A stretch of DNA of 64,000 nt. Origin: Lethocerus indicus. Taxonomy: Eukaryota; Arthropoda; Insecta; Hemiptera; Belostomatidae. Position numbers and translations under genes: made by a program. Position 1 is the first letter of the stretch; each line of letters begins with the position of its first letter. Shown in pieces: positions 44,901 through 57,725 of the stretch. Below the pieces are notes generated by a model. It made no database searches. It was given only the letters and a program-made list of their open reading frames with translations, and was not told where the DNA came from. The stretch is taken from NCBI GenBank assembly GCA_019843655.1, contig JACDQD010000105.1, positions 992,001-1,056,000 on the forward strand, given 5' to 3'.

Positions 44901-47900
44901 CTGGCGCGCAGTGAGATAGTCGGATGATAATTCTTGATTACTTATGCCTTTCAATTTGGATTTGAACCTCATTTCGCCACAGTTACGCTCCGACTCTTCA
45001 TGCAAATAGCCGGGACGAGGAAATGAAGATTATGGAAATTAATAAATGTAAAGAAACCGAGAGAAGGTGGCCTGCATAATGAACACTGAATGTAATAACG
45101 GTTTCAAATACTAGGTGATGGATAATGCATTAGTTTAACATATCATTAGATGAAAGAATTAGGTTCCCTATATTTTCTATATCCCTGCTCATGTCTAGTT
45201 GAGATATACTTTTCTGGTGATTACCCATTATTGTACTATTAAATGAGTCTCATTACTATTTTCTTTATCTAGAGTTCGCTATTTGTTATTATCATGGTGG
45301 AGTACGGCCCTTTTTAGACATTTTAACAACTGGTACGATCATATCAGCCGAGTACCACCCGTACGTATAATAATGATATGGAAATGCGACTGGAACGATA
45401 ACGATTCTAACCTTCCATTCCCTTTGTAATGATAAGACTGGCACATTTTACGTGACTTCCAAAGCCATTACCGAGAAATTAAAAGGGAGAATAACGACAA
45501 TAAGACACTAGATATGATCTTATGGGATACATATTAAAAACCCGGCCAAAATCTGTTAGTGCTTCTAATAGTTTGGCACCAACTATCTATTCAAAACTGT
45601 TACAATATTTTAACATCATTCTAATCTTTTAATCTAAATTACAAATGGAAACTATAAACCATTCATGACAATCTAATCAATTTCAACTTTATGGCTACTT
45701 ATGTTTTCCAATAAAAAGTAAATAATTAACAATGAATACTTGAATTCACTTATATTGTCATATGGAAAATAGTTTAATGTTTTGTACAGACTACAAATCA
45801 ATTCATTATTCAGTCGATATTGAAAAGTTTTGCAATAGAAAACCGATCAACTATCAATTCTTTGTTAATATCCGCAATATAAGCTACTCCAGGCTCAAAT
45901 CCAAATACCAAAGAATTAATTGTACTAGTAAGTTTGTAAACGGATATTTACAGAATTTGGGGTCTTGTCAGTGGCTGATTGAAGTTCATGGAAGGAAAGG
46001 CAAACTGCCCTAAAGAAAATATACGGAGGAGGGAGGCTCAACACAAACGCCGTACGCAAATAAAAATCCACTCCGGCTAAAAGTTCTCCAAGACCCTTCC
46101 CGTTTGAGGCGGCGGGCCGTTCTATCGGCAAATAATATGTTACTTACTAAATAAAATGAGTAAATGTACTCCCTTAAGCTGGGGATTTCAAAAACTGTAT
46201 TAAAAAAACAGTGACTACTGTGATGTGTACAGAAATCAGAGGGCGCGAGAGTGGGCAACCTCAGAGGTTCAACAATTAATTAGCAGTCGGTGGGCGAATT
46301 AATTAGCGGCCAAACGGGCACTGGGCTAGACCTAGACCCCTTCTTCACTCCCGGCTAGTTCCTAGTTTTGCAGATAAGCTAAACTGTTCTAGTTCGCGAG
46401 TAAATCACTCTATTTGATTTAAAGGGGCGAATCGTCCCCGGTTAGTTTAGTTAAACAACTAAAACCGAGCGGAGGTCCAACTATATACCTATTATACAAT
46501 ACTATACTATATTCATAGTGAACTGCGATTTCAAATTCGCCAATTAGTTTTAAAACGTAAAACTCCTCTGTTTATGAGAGGCCGAATAATAAATAAAATC
46601 TGCAAAGTACGGATATAAACTGTTCACATCTAAATCGCATTATTCATACCTCATTTCTACTTTTCGTAAGAACGGACAGGAGTAATCAAATCGTAACTAC
46701 TCCATTTCATCAGACGACAACTGTTATTCTTACGTAACTTCCAAGAATAGATCCCTCCTATTAAGCGGTTGAGCTCAATTTTTAAACACTGACTTCAACA
46801 CTAACGCTATTGACTATTGACTAATGATCCAATCACTAGCTGAACGTGTTCGTTGTACATCCAGGAATGTCGGAAAAGTCTGTTGGACTGCCACATAAGA
46901 GAGCCGTAGCGCTGAGAAAATCGGAATGGCGACGGGACAGAAAGTTGCTGTCTCCCGCAGGAAAGTTCCGAATTCCCATTTTCAGCTTTATTTGCCGTCC
47001 GGAACAATCCTGGATTGAGAGGCAGGTGAAACACACTGGCTGGAACAGTCGCTCAATGCGAACGGGCCCCATTTTTATAGGCCCATGTGGAGCGGCGGCG
47101 GCGGCTCCATTCCGTCCCTTTCAGATTTCGCTTATTTTTCAAACCGGCCGACCCATCTCAGATTCGGCTGCCGAACAAACCCGTTTCGAAGCCCATTTAT
47201 AACTGGGGCGTTTTACGTACGCCGGTCATGAAAACTCAGATTGCGCGTTTAAAATGGCGAACGTAAATACTTTTTTCTCTCGCAGATATTTTTTATGTCG
47301 TAATAACTGAGTTGATGTTAAAATTTACGCTCCCAGTATTTTGACATTGACAAAATGATCACATTAAGAACACTATTTACTCTTCATATACCTATATGTA
47401 TATTTTTACGTTATTTATAAAGTCTACGTTGCTATAAAGCCGATTTCTCACGTTAAACGATTTCCACTGTATCTTATTTATTACGTAATGTAGTATTATG
47501 TAGATTCTGGAGGCGAGTAAACCGATTATTACCTATATATAGGAACGATTTTCTTTCTTATTTCGTGAAGGTAATCAATACCTTAGCGAAAATGACAGAA
47601 GTAGGAATAAATTTCGTAACTGAAATTCCGAGAATAGTAAATGCTCTCGAAACTATTATTTTATTTAAATAACTAACATTCCAATAACTAATTGATTCCA
47701 AGCGAGAACACAAAAGGCCAGTTAGGAACTATTTGAAGACAGAATGTTAGGAGTCAGACATATTCGAAACAATAAAGGGGCAAATATTATTTATAGAACT
47801 GATTAGAGGTAATTTCTAAGCTCGGATATAGAATAGTTTAAGCGCCTAGTTGATAGGCGGAACGATGCCGGGGCAGACTAAACAATCGCCATTGCGACCC

Positions 47901-50900
47901 TTCATTAATAAAACATGTTGTACACGGGCCCCTTATGAATTACCTATATAGCTCTTGAAAGGCGACATTCCACTGCAAACCTCTCTGGTCCTACAGTCAG
48001 GTACAATCCACGAAGAATAGTAGATGATTATATACATCTGTACACTAACCGGTTATCCAAAATGCGTAACAACACGTGTAAACTTGCAGTAAACATAAAA
48101 GTTATATTTTATATATAAAAAAATTTGGAAGAGTAAAGTGTATATCATAATATGCCGTATATTTTCCCTTCTTGTTAAGATTAGGAGGCATACGCCTATT
48201 TCATAAACCCGGTTAACAGTGTCGGTAACAGAGCATTCTTCTGATATACATAATATTGTTACTGTATTTCCACGCAGGATAATAACGCTTAAAGCGTAAA
48301 TAAGTTAAAAGCGAATGAAAAGTTAGTAATATATTCAGGTGTATTAGTCTGGATCCTCAATACGCTATTGCAATATACTATCGCTGCACATAATAACAGT
48401 GTATTCAATGTGAAAACACAGCAGGGTTTGTAAACGGAAAAGTGACATTAAAAATAGTTTTTCTCGGCGATAGCAACAGTCTGGGTGAGCCATGTTACGT
48501 TCACCAGGCAGGCATCGTTTCCACGGTTCAGTAAATCGCTCAAAAGGGGCCCTTCACTTTCTTCCCCCACCCTTAAATATCAAGGAGGCAGAGGTATTTT
48601 GTTTGTATATTCCTACCCGGGCGAGTCGACCGATCGAGAAAGAACGCATTTTCAGCGCTGCGAACACAGAATGCTTTTTCAAAGGCGGCATCCAGTGCCA
48701 ACATACCGCACAAATAAACACTTTCCCACTTCTTACCCATGCTCCGTACCAAAGGTGTGTACATTGCTGCCACATGTGTCGAAAATATTTTTAGAGAAAG
48801 GGACAAATTCGACCGTCGTTCCCTTTTGTCGGGACTTTGTTTTAAATCAATACTACGACATTAACATATTCATTGAATGTTTGTTCAAAACCAATATGCC
48901 ATTAATAACACAATGAAGTGCGTACAAGATTTTCATCTGTCTGTTGACCTTTACGAAGAACAATAAATATGAATATTTAATACCGTTCGAGAAATAAAAA
49001 CCCGTACGGACTATTCAAAAATAAACTCGAAAAGCGAAGGAATAGAATAGGCTTTGTGAGGTGAGACGGGTTTTCGAGCTATTTACAGGGGCGACAGAAG
49101 CTGAAAATAATCCGACGCAAAATTTAAATAGGGGAAATGAGTTGTCAAACTGCGACACGCGCGGCGAGAACTTCCTCTACAGTTTTTGCGGTGTTGGAAG
49201 TTGGAAGAGTCGGGCTAAAGTTGTGCCGAGGCCAACTTCCCCTCCGTATTATGAAACACTAACAGTTTCAAAGTGTATTCACTAGAACTTGGCGCGGGGG
49301 CGGCGGGAACTTGTTACCGCGGAGCGGGACGCGAGTCGACTGGCGAGAATATGTCAAAATTTAAACGCGTTATCTTCAATTATTGACCGAACCGCCTGCC
49401 GGTTTACTGACGTTTACATGCGAAGTAACTTCATTGTACGTTTATTTACAAAAGAGTTGAAGTTACATGGAACGAAATTACTGGGAGTTTTACTGGGCCG
49501 AAAAACCAGTATTCGCATTGTCACTGAATCCTAGTACACGAAGCAATTCGTTTTGTACGCCACTTTCAACTGTGTGGTTTTGTTTCTCGACAAAATATTT
49601 TCGAACGCATTTTTACGTAGGAATTTGTCAACAGATTCTCATTTTTGATTTATTATTCATCTAGGCACCGCGATACATACTTCCATTTTATACCTTGTTA
49701 TATAATACTGATGCATATATTTATATTATACCGAAACTAAATTTCAATGAAGACCGTATAAATCTATTGGACACAGAATTATTTCAAATGTTATCTCCCA
49801 AAACCCCCGAGCCGCACAAACTGAGTGTCGCCGGGAAAACGTTAACTATAACGGAATCAGAGTCTGTATTCTCTTCGGTAAGTTTTAAACGCGCATCATA
49901 TATCATCCTCCCCGAAGCAGATTTCAATAAATCACCGCACTGTTACAGCGGTGCATAATATCCCGAGCTAAGCCAAAAGTTGTACGCCGAACAGATAAAA
50001 GTATCGTTTATCGAGAAACGAAAATTCGTGTCAAATCGATACGGGCGATTTCAGTAAACACGGACGAGATACATGAGAATAAAGGATATGAAGTCCGCTT
50101 GAGATGGAGAGAGAGAGAGGAGGGGGGGGGAGAAGAAGAGACAGAGGGAGAGAGGGTGAGAGAGAACGGTAGGAGCTAATTAAACCGATATGAGCTAAAC
50201 CTCTTGGCGTGGACACTATCGGTTATATCAGGCGCCACCAATATAGCTCCTCCACAGTATCCACTTTGACAGAATTCCCTGATACTTGTCCTAATGTTAT
50301 TGCTCCCATTTTGAGTCCTCACCAACCAGCTATCAAACTGCACTGACCACTTATTGAAAAACAATTTCGGTATCATACCGGAGTATCCAATCTACTATAT
50401 CTGGTAATTTCTGTCCCTCGTAATAGGGCGCATTATTATACACTGGACATTCTTGAGGGACGTACTGAAAAAGAAACAATTGATATATTCGTTCTTCAGC
50501 CAAAACCGAGTACTTATCCAGAATTACTAATTACTTAATAAGCAATAATTGAGGCAGAGTGTTTCCCGATTAATAAAAAAAGGAAGGTATAAGGTCCGAA
50601 AATGTTACTCAATTAAATAACATATATAATAATAGACGCTATGAGAACATTATAAAATATAAAAAAAACTAGGATAAAACTGGCCACTAACAATGGTAAT
50701 AAATAGATGACGTGTAGTTGGGCGCTTTGGTATTCGGGGTGGGAGGGCACGGGGCCACCCTCGCGGATAATTCCCGAAAATTATTAGGGAGCTGCGGTCC
50801 ACTTTCGGTGGTTGCGCACGTGTCCGTGCGAGTGTGTGTATGCAGCCGACCGGATATTGCCCTCAGGTAGCACGATTCCGTTCCACTTCCGGTTCCACCA

Positions 50901-52233
50901 ATTTGCCAGGGCAGGAAGGCAATGAGCAAGACAATTCTCCCAGTGTACTGCTATTCCGGGTATTAAATAACTCAGAAGTTTAACGTTCGATTATATTTAT
51001 TGCAATATAATTTCATTAATAGATTCAATTACTCACGAAAAATAAAAATGCAGTAAAAGAGAGAAAGTTTTATTCGCTTTAGGCTACTGATCGAAAGTAG
51101 AAAAGAACTCGATGATTTTATAATTAAATATAACCAGTAGGAGAATATTTTCCATGCTTAGAACTTTCATTGACAGAAACTAGGCTATTCGATAAAAGTA
51201 TTCGTTACAATTAATCCAAATATAGTTCGTCACCGTATATAATATATCGATACGAAGGGAAAATCGCTCAAAAAAGAGATGCAATGATGTGAACTGAACT
51301 TAGTGTCGAAAACTGCACTTAGCAACTCTAAATACCCACCAGGGCTGAGTTAAAATTAGTTGAAATAGGTTAAATAATCAGCCTTAATATTAACGAGAAA
51401 TGCCTGTTGAAAACCTTGCAAGAGAAAACTCGTGATCCTGAAATACTGTTCAGAGAAATGTTCCCTTCGTTAAAAAATAGGATAATGCAGGCACCGCTCA
51501 TTTCACATACCTTTCGATCCGAAAATACATGCAGGCACACTTCGCCAGAAAACATTCCCTCTTGTGTGCTGTATATAAGTATAGGTTTATAAAGAACACA
51601 CTTTCTCTTATGTAGAGTGTTTTAGAGCGGTGTTCGACTTGTAAACCGCATGAAAAGCAAACAGGACACCGACAATGGTGGAGAGGGGGAGCGTGGGGGA
51701 AGGGACTCACTGAATTCTGTCAAGTGAGCGATTTGAAATAGACTACCGGCGTCGGAGAGCGGGCTATCGCCCTCTCAATCCAATCACGATACGAGCTTCT
51801 CCCGGCCACACAAGGCGGCCGCAGTTCACGCTAAATGGAATCGAAACCGGGCTCGCAAACACCGAAAGTTATTTCGCACTTTGAAAGTTATTTCCGAGCG
51901 AAAAAAGGAGAGAGAATTTACAGCGCCCGTTCAGGGGCGACAATATTTGCGGTAAGATTAGGAACGTTTGTTCTCCTTTTATCCGGTGCGACGTACACCC
52001 TGAAGGAATATGCGGGATATCTAAGAAATTTATTATCTCGTATAAATAAATATGAAAGATGAAAAAAGTATCGTCATATTTTAGTATGGCTTTTTTGGTT
52101 GGCAGTGAAAAAGTATACCTATCAAACTGCCAGGTTCTCACTAATAATATTTTAGGATAGTAAACTTAAAATAAAATAATTTCCAACGTACTTTCTCGAT
52201 GACAAATGTTTGAGTCACAGTGCGGCGGGAGTC
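35961..52233. other. Unique non-coding DNA with GC-rich islands
   Basis: Alternates AT-rich sequence with CpG-containing patches at about 36640-36840, 41740-41990, 43920-44290 and 46840-47210. A purine microsatellite region lies at 50101-50165. A 17-bp motif occurs twice at 41316 and 41823. Open frames such as 42491-42913, 46846-47202 and 48485-48916 have competing frames on the other strand and no recognisable domain. I see no gene. Confidence 0.35.
50101..50165. repeat. Purine-rich GA/GGA simple sequence
   Basis: GA repeats, a run of nine or more G and further AGA/GAG repeats; the opposite strand yields a spurious Ser/Leu/Pro frame. Confidence 0.9.
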
Positions 52234-52256
52234 ACTTACCTGAAACAAAAAAAGGA
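52234..52256 (-). promoter_or_regulatory. Candidate recursive-splicing (ratchet) site, - strand
   Basis: On the - strand the sequence reads CCTTTTTTTGTTTCAG followed at once by GTAAGTGAC. A strong acceptor (cag at 52242-52240) is thus fused to a perfect GTAAGT donor (from 52239) with no exon between. This is the defining form of Drosophila ratchet points in long introns. The orientation agrees with Tpst, whose first coding exon starts at an acceptor 35.6 kb downstream. Confidence 0.5.
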
Positions 52257-55200
52257 TTTATTAAGTACGCAGATTTAAATTATAAATAGTATAGACATAG
52301 ATTTAAATATATTAACCATATGACACAATTAACACAGACCATTTCACTCTTGATATGAAGACTGTCATAAAAAATAAAAGGACTGCTTAAGATATTTAGA
52401 ATAGTGTGGTTCCGATGCCCTGCCGATAATGTATGCAAAATAAAATTCCTATTATAAGCAATGCAAAACAAACAGTACAAAACCTCGAAGCTTGTTAGAA
52501 AGACAGCAAAAACAAAAGGACAAAATACCGCTGAGTTTAACGCAATTGCAGCACTCTCGACTCTCGAGAGTTAAATGAGTTTCTAAGAATGCTTCTCTGG
52601 AGTCTCAAATAACAAATCTCTGGGCGTACACCTACTTCCTGGCCTGTGGGTTAGCTCCGTTCCGACGGTCTATATTTAATGCGAACTCCCTATCAACGAG
52701 GGGAAACTCCCCGTTTCCCTGTCCGCATTAATGATTGAGGTATAGGATCGGGATGCCGCGGTTGCGGCCCTATATATACCGGAGGCGGCAGTGTTAAAAG
52801 CGCCCCGCGCTGGAACCAACTTAAGCGATAAAACTTTATCTAACTCGCAACGAAAGTTTTCGGCCCCCGGTAGAAAAAACCTTGGGACGATCTCGGTCGG
52901 AGCTCACCTGCCGGACCCCATTAAATCCCGAAAGCCTCCAGCGATTGGTAAAGTTTTATTAACGCCCCCTCATTTCGATGCCTCTAAATTTATTTATTTA
53001 CGACACCGAAAGCAGTTTCCAACTGACAATTATTTTAGGTTGATAGCTGCACTATTTTGGATACATATTTACTCACTTTATTTTCAGGAGAACTACTGGT
53101 TTTCTTTTGCGAAAAATGCAAAACAAATAAAACAAAAAACAAGATAAAAAAATAATGTTTTCCTCAATCTCGAATCGATCACTGCAGGCAGTCCATTGTA
53201 TTTATTGAAACACAAGGTACCAAATCGCGGCTAGAATTGCTTTAGTTGAAATATTTCGCAAACAATTCTAAGAGAACCAGCGGAAGGGTTTTCTATTAAA
53301 GAAAACATGACGCGGAAGATGTTTCAAACCCGAGTAGTAAAACGACGTAGGCGGAATTTTAATTGGCCGAAAAATTGTCGATAATAACACCCTGTCCGAC
53401 TTTAATTACACCGTCATCAACTGAAGGAATATTAAAAAAATCAACAATTAATTCCCCGCATGTAATTACAAATAGACTGTTAAAAACCCCCCTCCAATTT
53501 TTCCTCGCTTAGTATTTATGAACTCAAGCGGATTCCATTTCTAACGGACTCTTAATTGGCCGTAACCAATAATTAGGACAGTGATATCTTAATTACACAC
53601 ATCTGACATTGAAGAAAGGCAATGAATCATTAATAACGGCAATGTATTTGTAACTAGTTCTTAGAGTCCCGAACTTCTCACGCTGCTCTACGGAAGAATG
53701 TCACGCACATAATAAATATATAAAGACAGTATACGTTCAGACAATGAGGGTATCATTTACTTAAAAGTATTCGAAAGTCGACGGCACAATAATAAGGCAT
53801 AAAATAAATGTTATATTAAATATAAATATTGAAAGTATTGAACATACCAAGTACATTTCATTAATTATTCTCATGTTTAGAAGTAATTCACAAACATAAT
53901 TCTCACCATATTTTCCATATTAATCCGAAGAAACTAGAAGAATCCTGTAGGCTATATTCATAATGCTTGATTCAATTGTTGCGCCCCATTATGCAGTGGC
54001 TATGAGCTTATCGCCCTGACTGAGATAATGCGTTATTCTGATTTCTAGTAGTTTGAATATTCGTAATTTCAAAGATTGTAATAATCAGGCGTAATATACC
54101 TGAAACTGGAAAAAAGTTTCGAGGAAAATTCATAAACATTATAAAGCTATAAATACAAACGACTCTATGAGCAACAATAAACTATTCAAAACCAGGTATA
54201 TGGTCCAATAAATATTTTTATTCATTTTTAGCTTCTAACAATTTTACACAAGTTAGAACAAAGCTAGAACCCGATGGACCCATTATGAAAAAATGAAACG
54301 GAAAAAAGTCTCGCGACAATTCATCATCCGAACTGTGGTCTATGAGCGCTCCTGTGTTCGTACTCTTTCGGTAGACCGGTTTCAGCTTTTCGCCGCGAGG
54401 ACTGAAAAGTTCCGGTGATAGCAATCGTGGTTTTTGAGTCAATGGAGCGTAAATTTCTGTTCCGCCGAACATACATCACGTACAATCAAATTCAGTGTAC
54501 CCAATTCTATTTTGAACACCGATCTAACTTTCCTGTTAGATTTTCATTTGAACAAACTGACGACATGAACTAAAGACAAATCGATTTTATTTACACATGA
54601 CAATATTTATATTTTTCTCGAAAAAATTCGAGCATTACTGTCTAATAAATAAATAAAGTTACCTCGACCGTAGGCAGCGATAGACTATTTAACTCTAAAT
54701 AGACGTAATAACAGGGTTTCTATGACAGCATAGACTGAAATGAACAACCGATAATACCGGGCACTAAATTTTTAAGCCTACAAGATTTCCAACGACCGAG
54801 AAATTTTCATTAAAGAATGTACGTATATTAAAATTAAAGAAAACAAAAAAATATCGATATTATTTCATCATAAATATTCACGAACCATGCCGTCTCTGAA
54901 GCGGCGGAGGAATTAATAAAATGTTGAATATTGATTGGAGCGAAAACAATCCGCGCAATTTATTCAGAACAGGACGGCCAGTCGTCTCCAAACAATATTT
55001 CCCAAATTGTACATAATCTAGAAATTGTGAACCAAATGCAAAAACTATACCGCAAAAATGTTTTTTTAATATAAAAGAATGGAACAGAATAAGCGTGTTC
55101 ATAATTTTGAATGGACTTTAACTAAGAAGGAATTAATGCGGATTTCATATAAAAAATGAATCAATTATTAATTAAAAAAATGCAAAACACCGGGCATATT

Positions 55201-57559
55201 CATAAATATACCTGTATAGAGCCTTACCAAATACAGTTTTTGTTTTAACATCGGGGATTAAACATGTATAGGGAGTATAAAAATTGAAAGAGTATACAGG
55301 TTTAAATGTGCTTCGCCGATTTTTAGTACCAGATTAAATATTTAATCTGGTAAAAGCTCAGTAAGAGGGATAATACCGTATTTCATTAATAGATAAAAAA
55401 ATGTAGGTAACGCGAAAGGTTTTAATTATATTCGTATGAATTGAAATTGAATACTAACGAATAGATTATCACTAATGTACGGAGTCAAGGCCAGGGCTGG
55501 AACACTGGGACTTAACAGAGGGGTGTCTTATCTCGTATTTAAATTAGCATTTAATCACAATCACACTAATCTCTCGAACTGGATTTACAAAATGAGATAA
55601 AACCGATCATAAAGTAGACGTTTTTACATTCCTCTCGTGCCGACTGTGTCAGGACAAAATGAAGATGTCGGCCGGGAACTGAAATCCAAATAATATTTAA
55701 ATCGCTCTTCCGATTTCTGGCAACAATTTTACTTGCATTTAAAACCGTAAACCATTAAAGTAACGTTAAGATCTTCATCGGTTTAGACTACGGTTTTAAA
55801 GATAAAAGAAGTTACATATATGGTGGCATACCAGGAAAAGAGGTTTGCCCAAGTATTATTCCCGTCTATTTCTGGGCTCGATTACCGGCGATACGATCGT
55901 CCTCTCCGGGTCCGGAACACGGGTGCCGGCCAAGTCGAGGGCAGTCGGCAGATAGGAGCAACCCCGGGCAACAATAAGCCCATAGGGAAACACAGCAGAT
56001 GTTATCCACATCTACAGCGGAGGGCCATAATAGCGGCGACCCCTGCCACCTACCCCTCCCGGCCACACTAATTCCCAAGATATCACAGCCAAACGAATGA
56101 AACTTTTAATGAATGAAGTTTTTAATAGTTTTATTGCTGTAAAATACAATCAGCGACATTGATGTTGAAGTAGCCCTAGTAACGAGTCGAGTACAATGAA
56201 GGCTCCCTTTTATTAACTTTAAAAAAACATTGATACTATATTTAAAACTGAAGGGAACATTATTTCAATAAACAATGCGCTACATAACCACCGATCAGAA
56301 AGCCCTAATTTAAATTAAAACGCGGGCTTCACGTTTGAACTAATTTCCCGGAGGAAATTTTAGTATAAAATCCAGTCCCCCCCCCCTCCGCGCCAATAAA
56401 ATACCTACGCAAGAAGAAAAAAACAATAGAACCGGAGGGTAAAAACAAGTCAAGGTTTAATCTGTTGTTATCGCTTGTTGGGATTTTGTCCCGAGAAGTG
56501 GACACCCACACCCTCCCCGTTTGAATTATGACTTAATTGCCTTAATTACAAATTACCGCCCCTTCGGAGGTGGGCGCTAATAGCCCAATAACATTCCCGC
56601 TAAGTATTCGGCCGGACGGAAAGCGGCACTTAAAACCCCCGGGGGTCGTCCACGTTGTTGTAAAAACAGAAGCCGCCGCTGTCCCGTTAATAGGGATAAC
56701 AGTCATAAATCCTACTACAACGCTCAATTCGACTGTTTTTTCATGAAACATTTCTGCCGCATGAAATATTTCTTACTGGTATAGGATTTAAAAAATGTCT
56801 AAGTGAAACACCCAAATAGTTCCTACTACACTTATTTACAATTTTATCAATAAATACAAGAAATTTCTTTTCTTCCGTTCCAATTATTTTATCATGATAC
56901 TTTACAATGTGCTCTTCTGTGCTCTGCTGTACACTGACAGCTCCGAAAGGATGTATAAACCCGATTATTGTTTTAATTATTCCGACTTTTTTAAATCGAA
57001 TGAAACGAGGCGGGCGGAGAGGTTATTACGGAAGACGCCCGAACATGTAATTGGCAGACCATTACATAAACACTGAAATTTCAGCTCAAGCAACGTTTCT
57101 CCTGTTGGGTAGTAATCTCGAATAATATTTTTTTCCGACTGAAAATATGATTGGTGGCACTTTACAAGTTATTTTACGAGTGTAGGATTTTTTAAATGGT
57201 GGCCCTCTTTCGCTCCCAGTAGTAACAGAGCAATAAACGGTTATGGGCCCATATTTCATTGGAATGTTAACACAGAGAACTGCATTAGTGTTGGACCAAT
57301 AAAATATAAATTCCCTCGACCTCGCTCACTTTCTCCTCACCGAGAAATTGTTCAAATTTTATTCACCGGGAGCAGATCCTGGCAAGGGATTTGACTATAC
57401 TAACCTAAGGATTGGCTTCCGGATAAAATTTATGATTGTACATTTATTTTATGTAGAAATATTTTGACCTAAATGTGCCGGCTAAAATCGGGATATATAA
57501 ATAAATAAATATGTATACAAACACTAACATTTCTTAAACCCTAGTTCTTTCGTGCTTGC
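52257..57559. other. Unique non-coding DNA
   Basis: GC-rich patch at 52640-52990 with a good - strand donor (GGCAG then gtgagc, exon side ending 52908) and a GGGGAAACTCCCC element at 52700-52712. A second GC-rich patch lies at 55860-56080 with open frames on both strands that I do not credit. Confidence 0.35.
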
Positions 57560-57725
57560 CTCGCCTCACTGGTTTCGGCTGCTGGAAAATCAAGGAAATT
57601 ACGTCTTGCCACAGGGGAAATGTGCCCCAGAGGCAACCGAAATGCAAAAAGTGACTCACCGACCCACTGAAGACGACGAGCAGCCGAAACCGGTCTAGCA
57701 AACGAACAGGCTGTTAGATAGAAGA
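57560..57725. mobile_element. Degenerate short foldback copy of the outer-arm family
   Basis: Contains CACTGGTTTCGGCTGCTG near 57568-57585 and its inverted partner GAGCAGCCGAAACCGGTC near 57679-57695. It also has AAAAAGTGACT and ACTGAAGACGACGAGCAGCC in the order seen in the copies near 5.2, 8.0 and 14.2 kb. So the arm family is dispersed, not confined to the two large copies. Confidence 0.65.

Noticed and set aside
44950..44990. GGTTCAAATCC, a tRNA B-box match on the - strand
   Set aside because: No matching T-stem, A box or acceptor stem around it.
46140..46170. Possible second ratchet site (TTTATTTAG then TAAGTAAC, - strand)
   Set aside because: The G of the donor GT is missing: AG is followed by TAAGT, not GTAAGT.
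46807..47202. Overlapping open frames on both strands, up to 118 codons
   Set aside because: CpG-rich patch with few stops in several frames; no family pattern in any translation.
48485..48916. 143-codon open frame on + strand
   Set aside because: Competing frames of 73-100 codons on both strands over the same bases and no domain signature.
54095..54120. Possible ratchet site (CTTTTTTCCAGTTTCAG then GTATAT, - strand)
   Set aside because: The acceptor half is good but GTATAT is a weak donor; not strong enough to claim beside the 52240 site.
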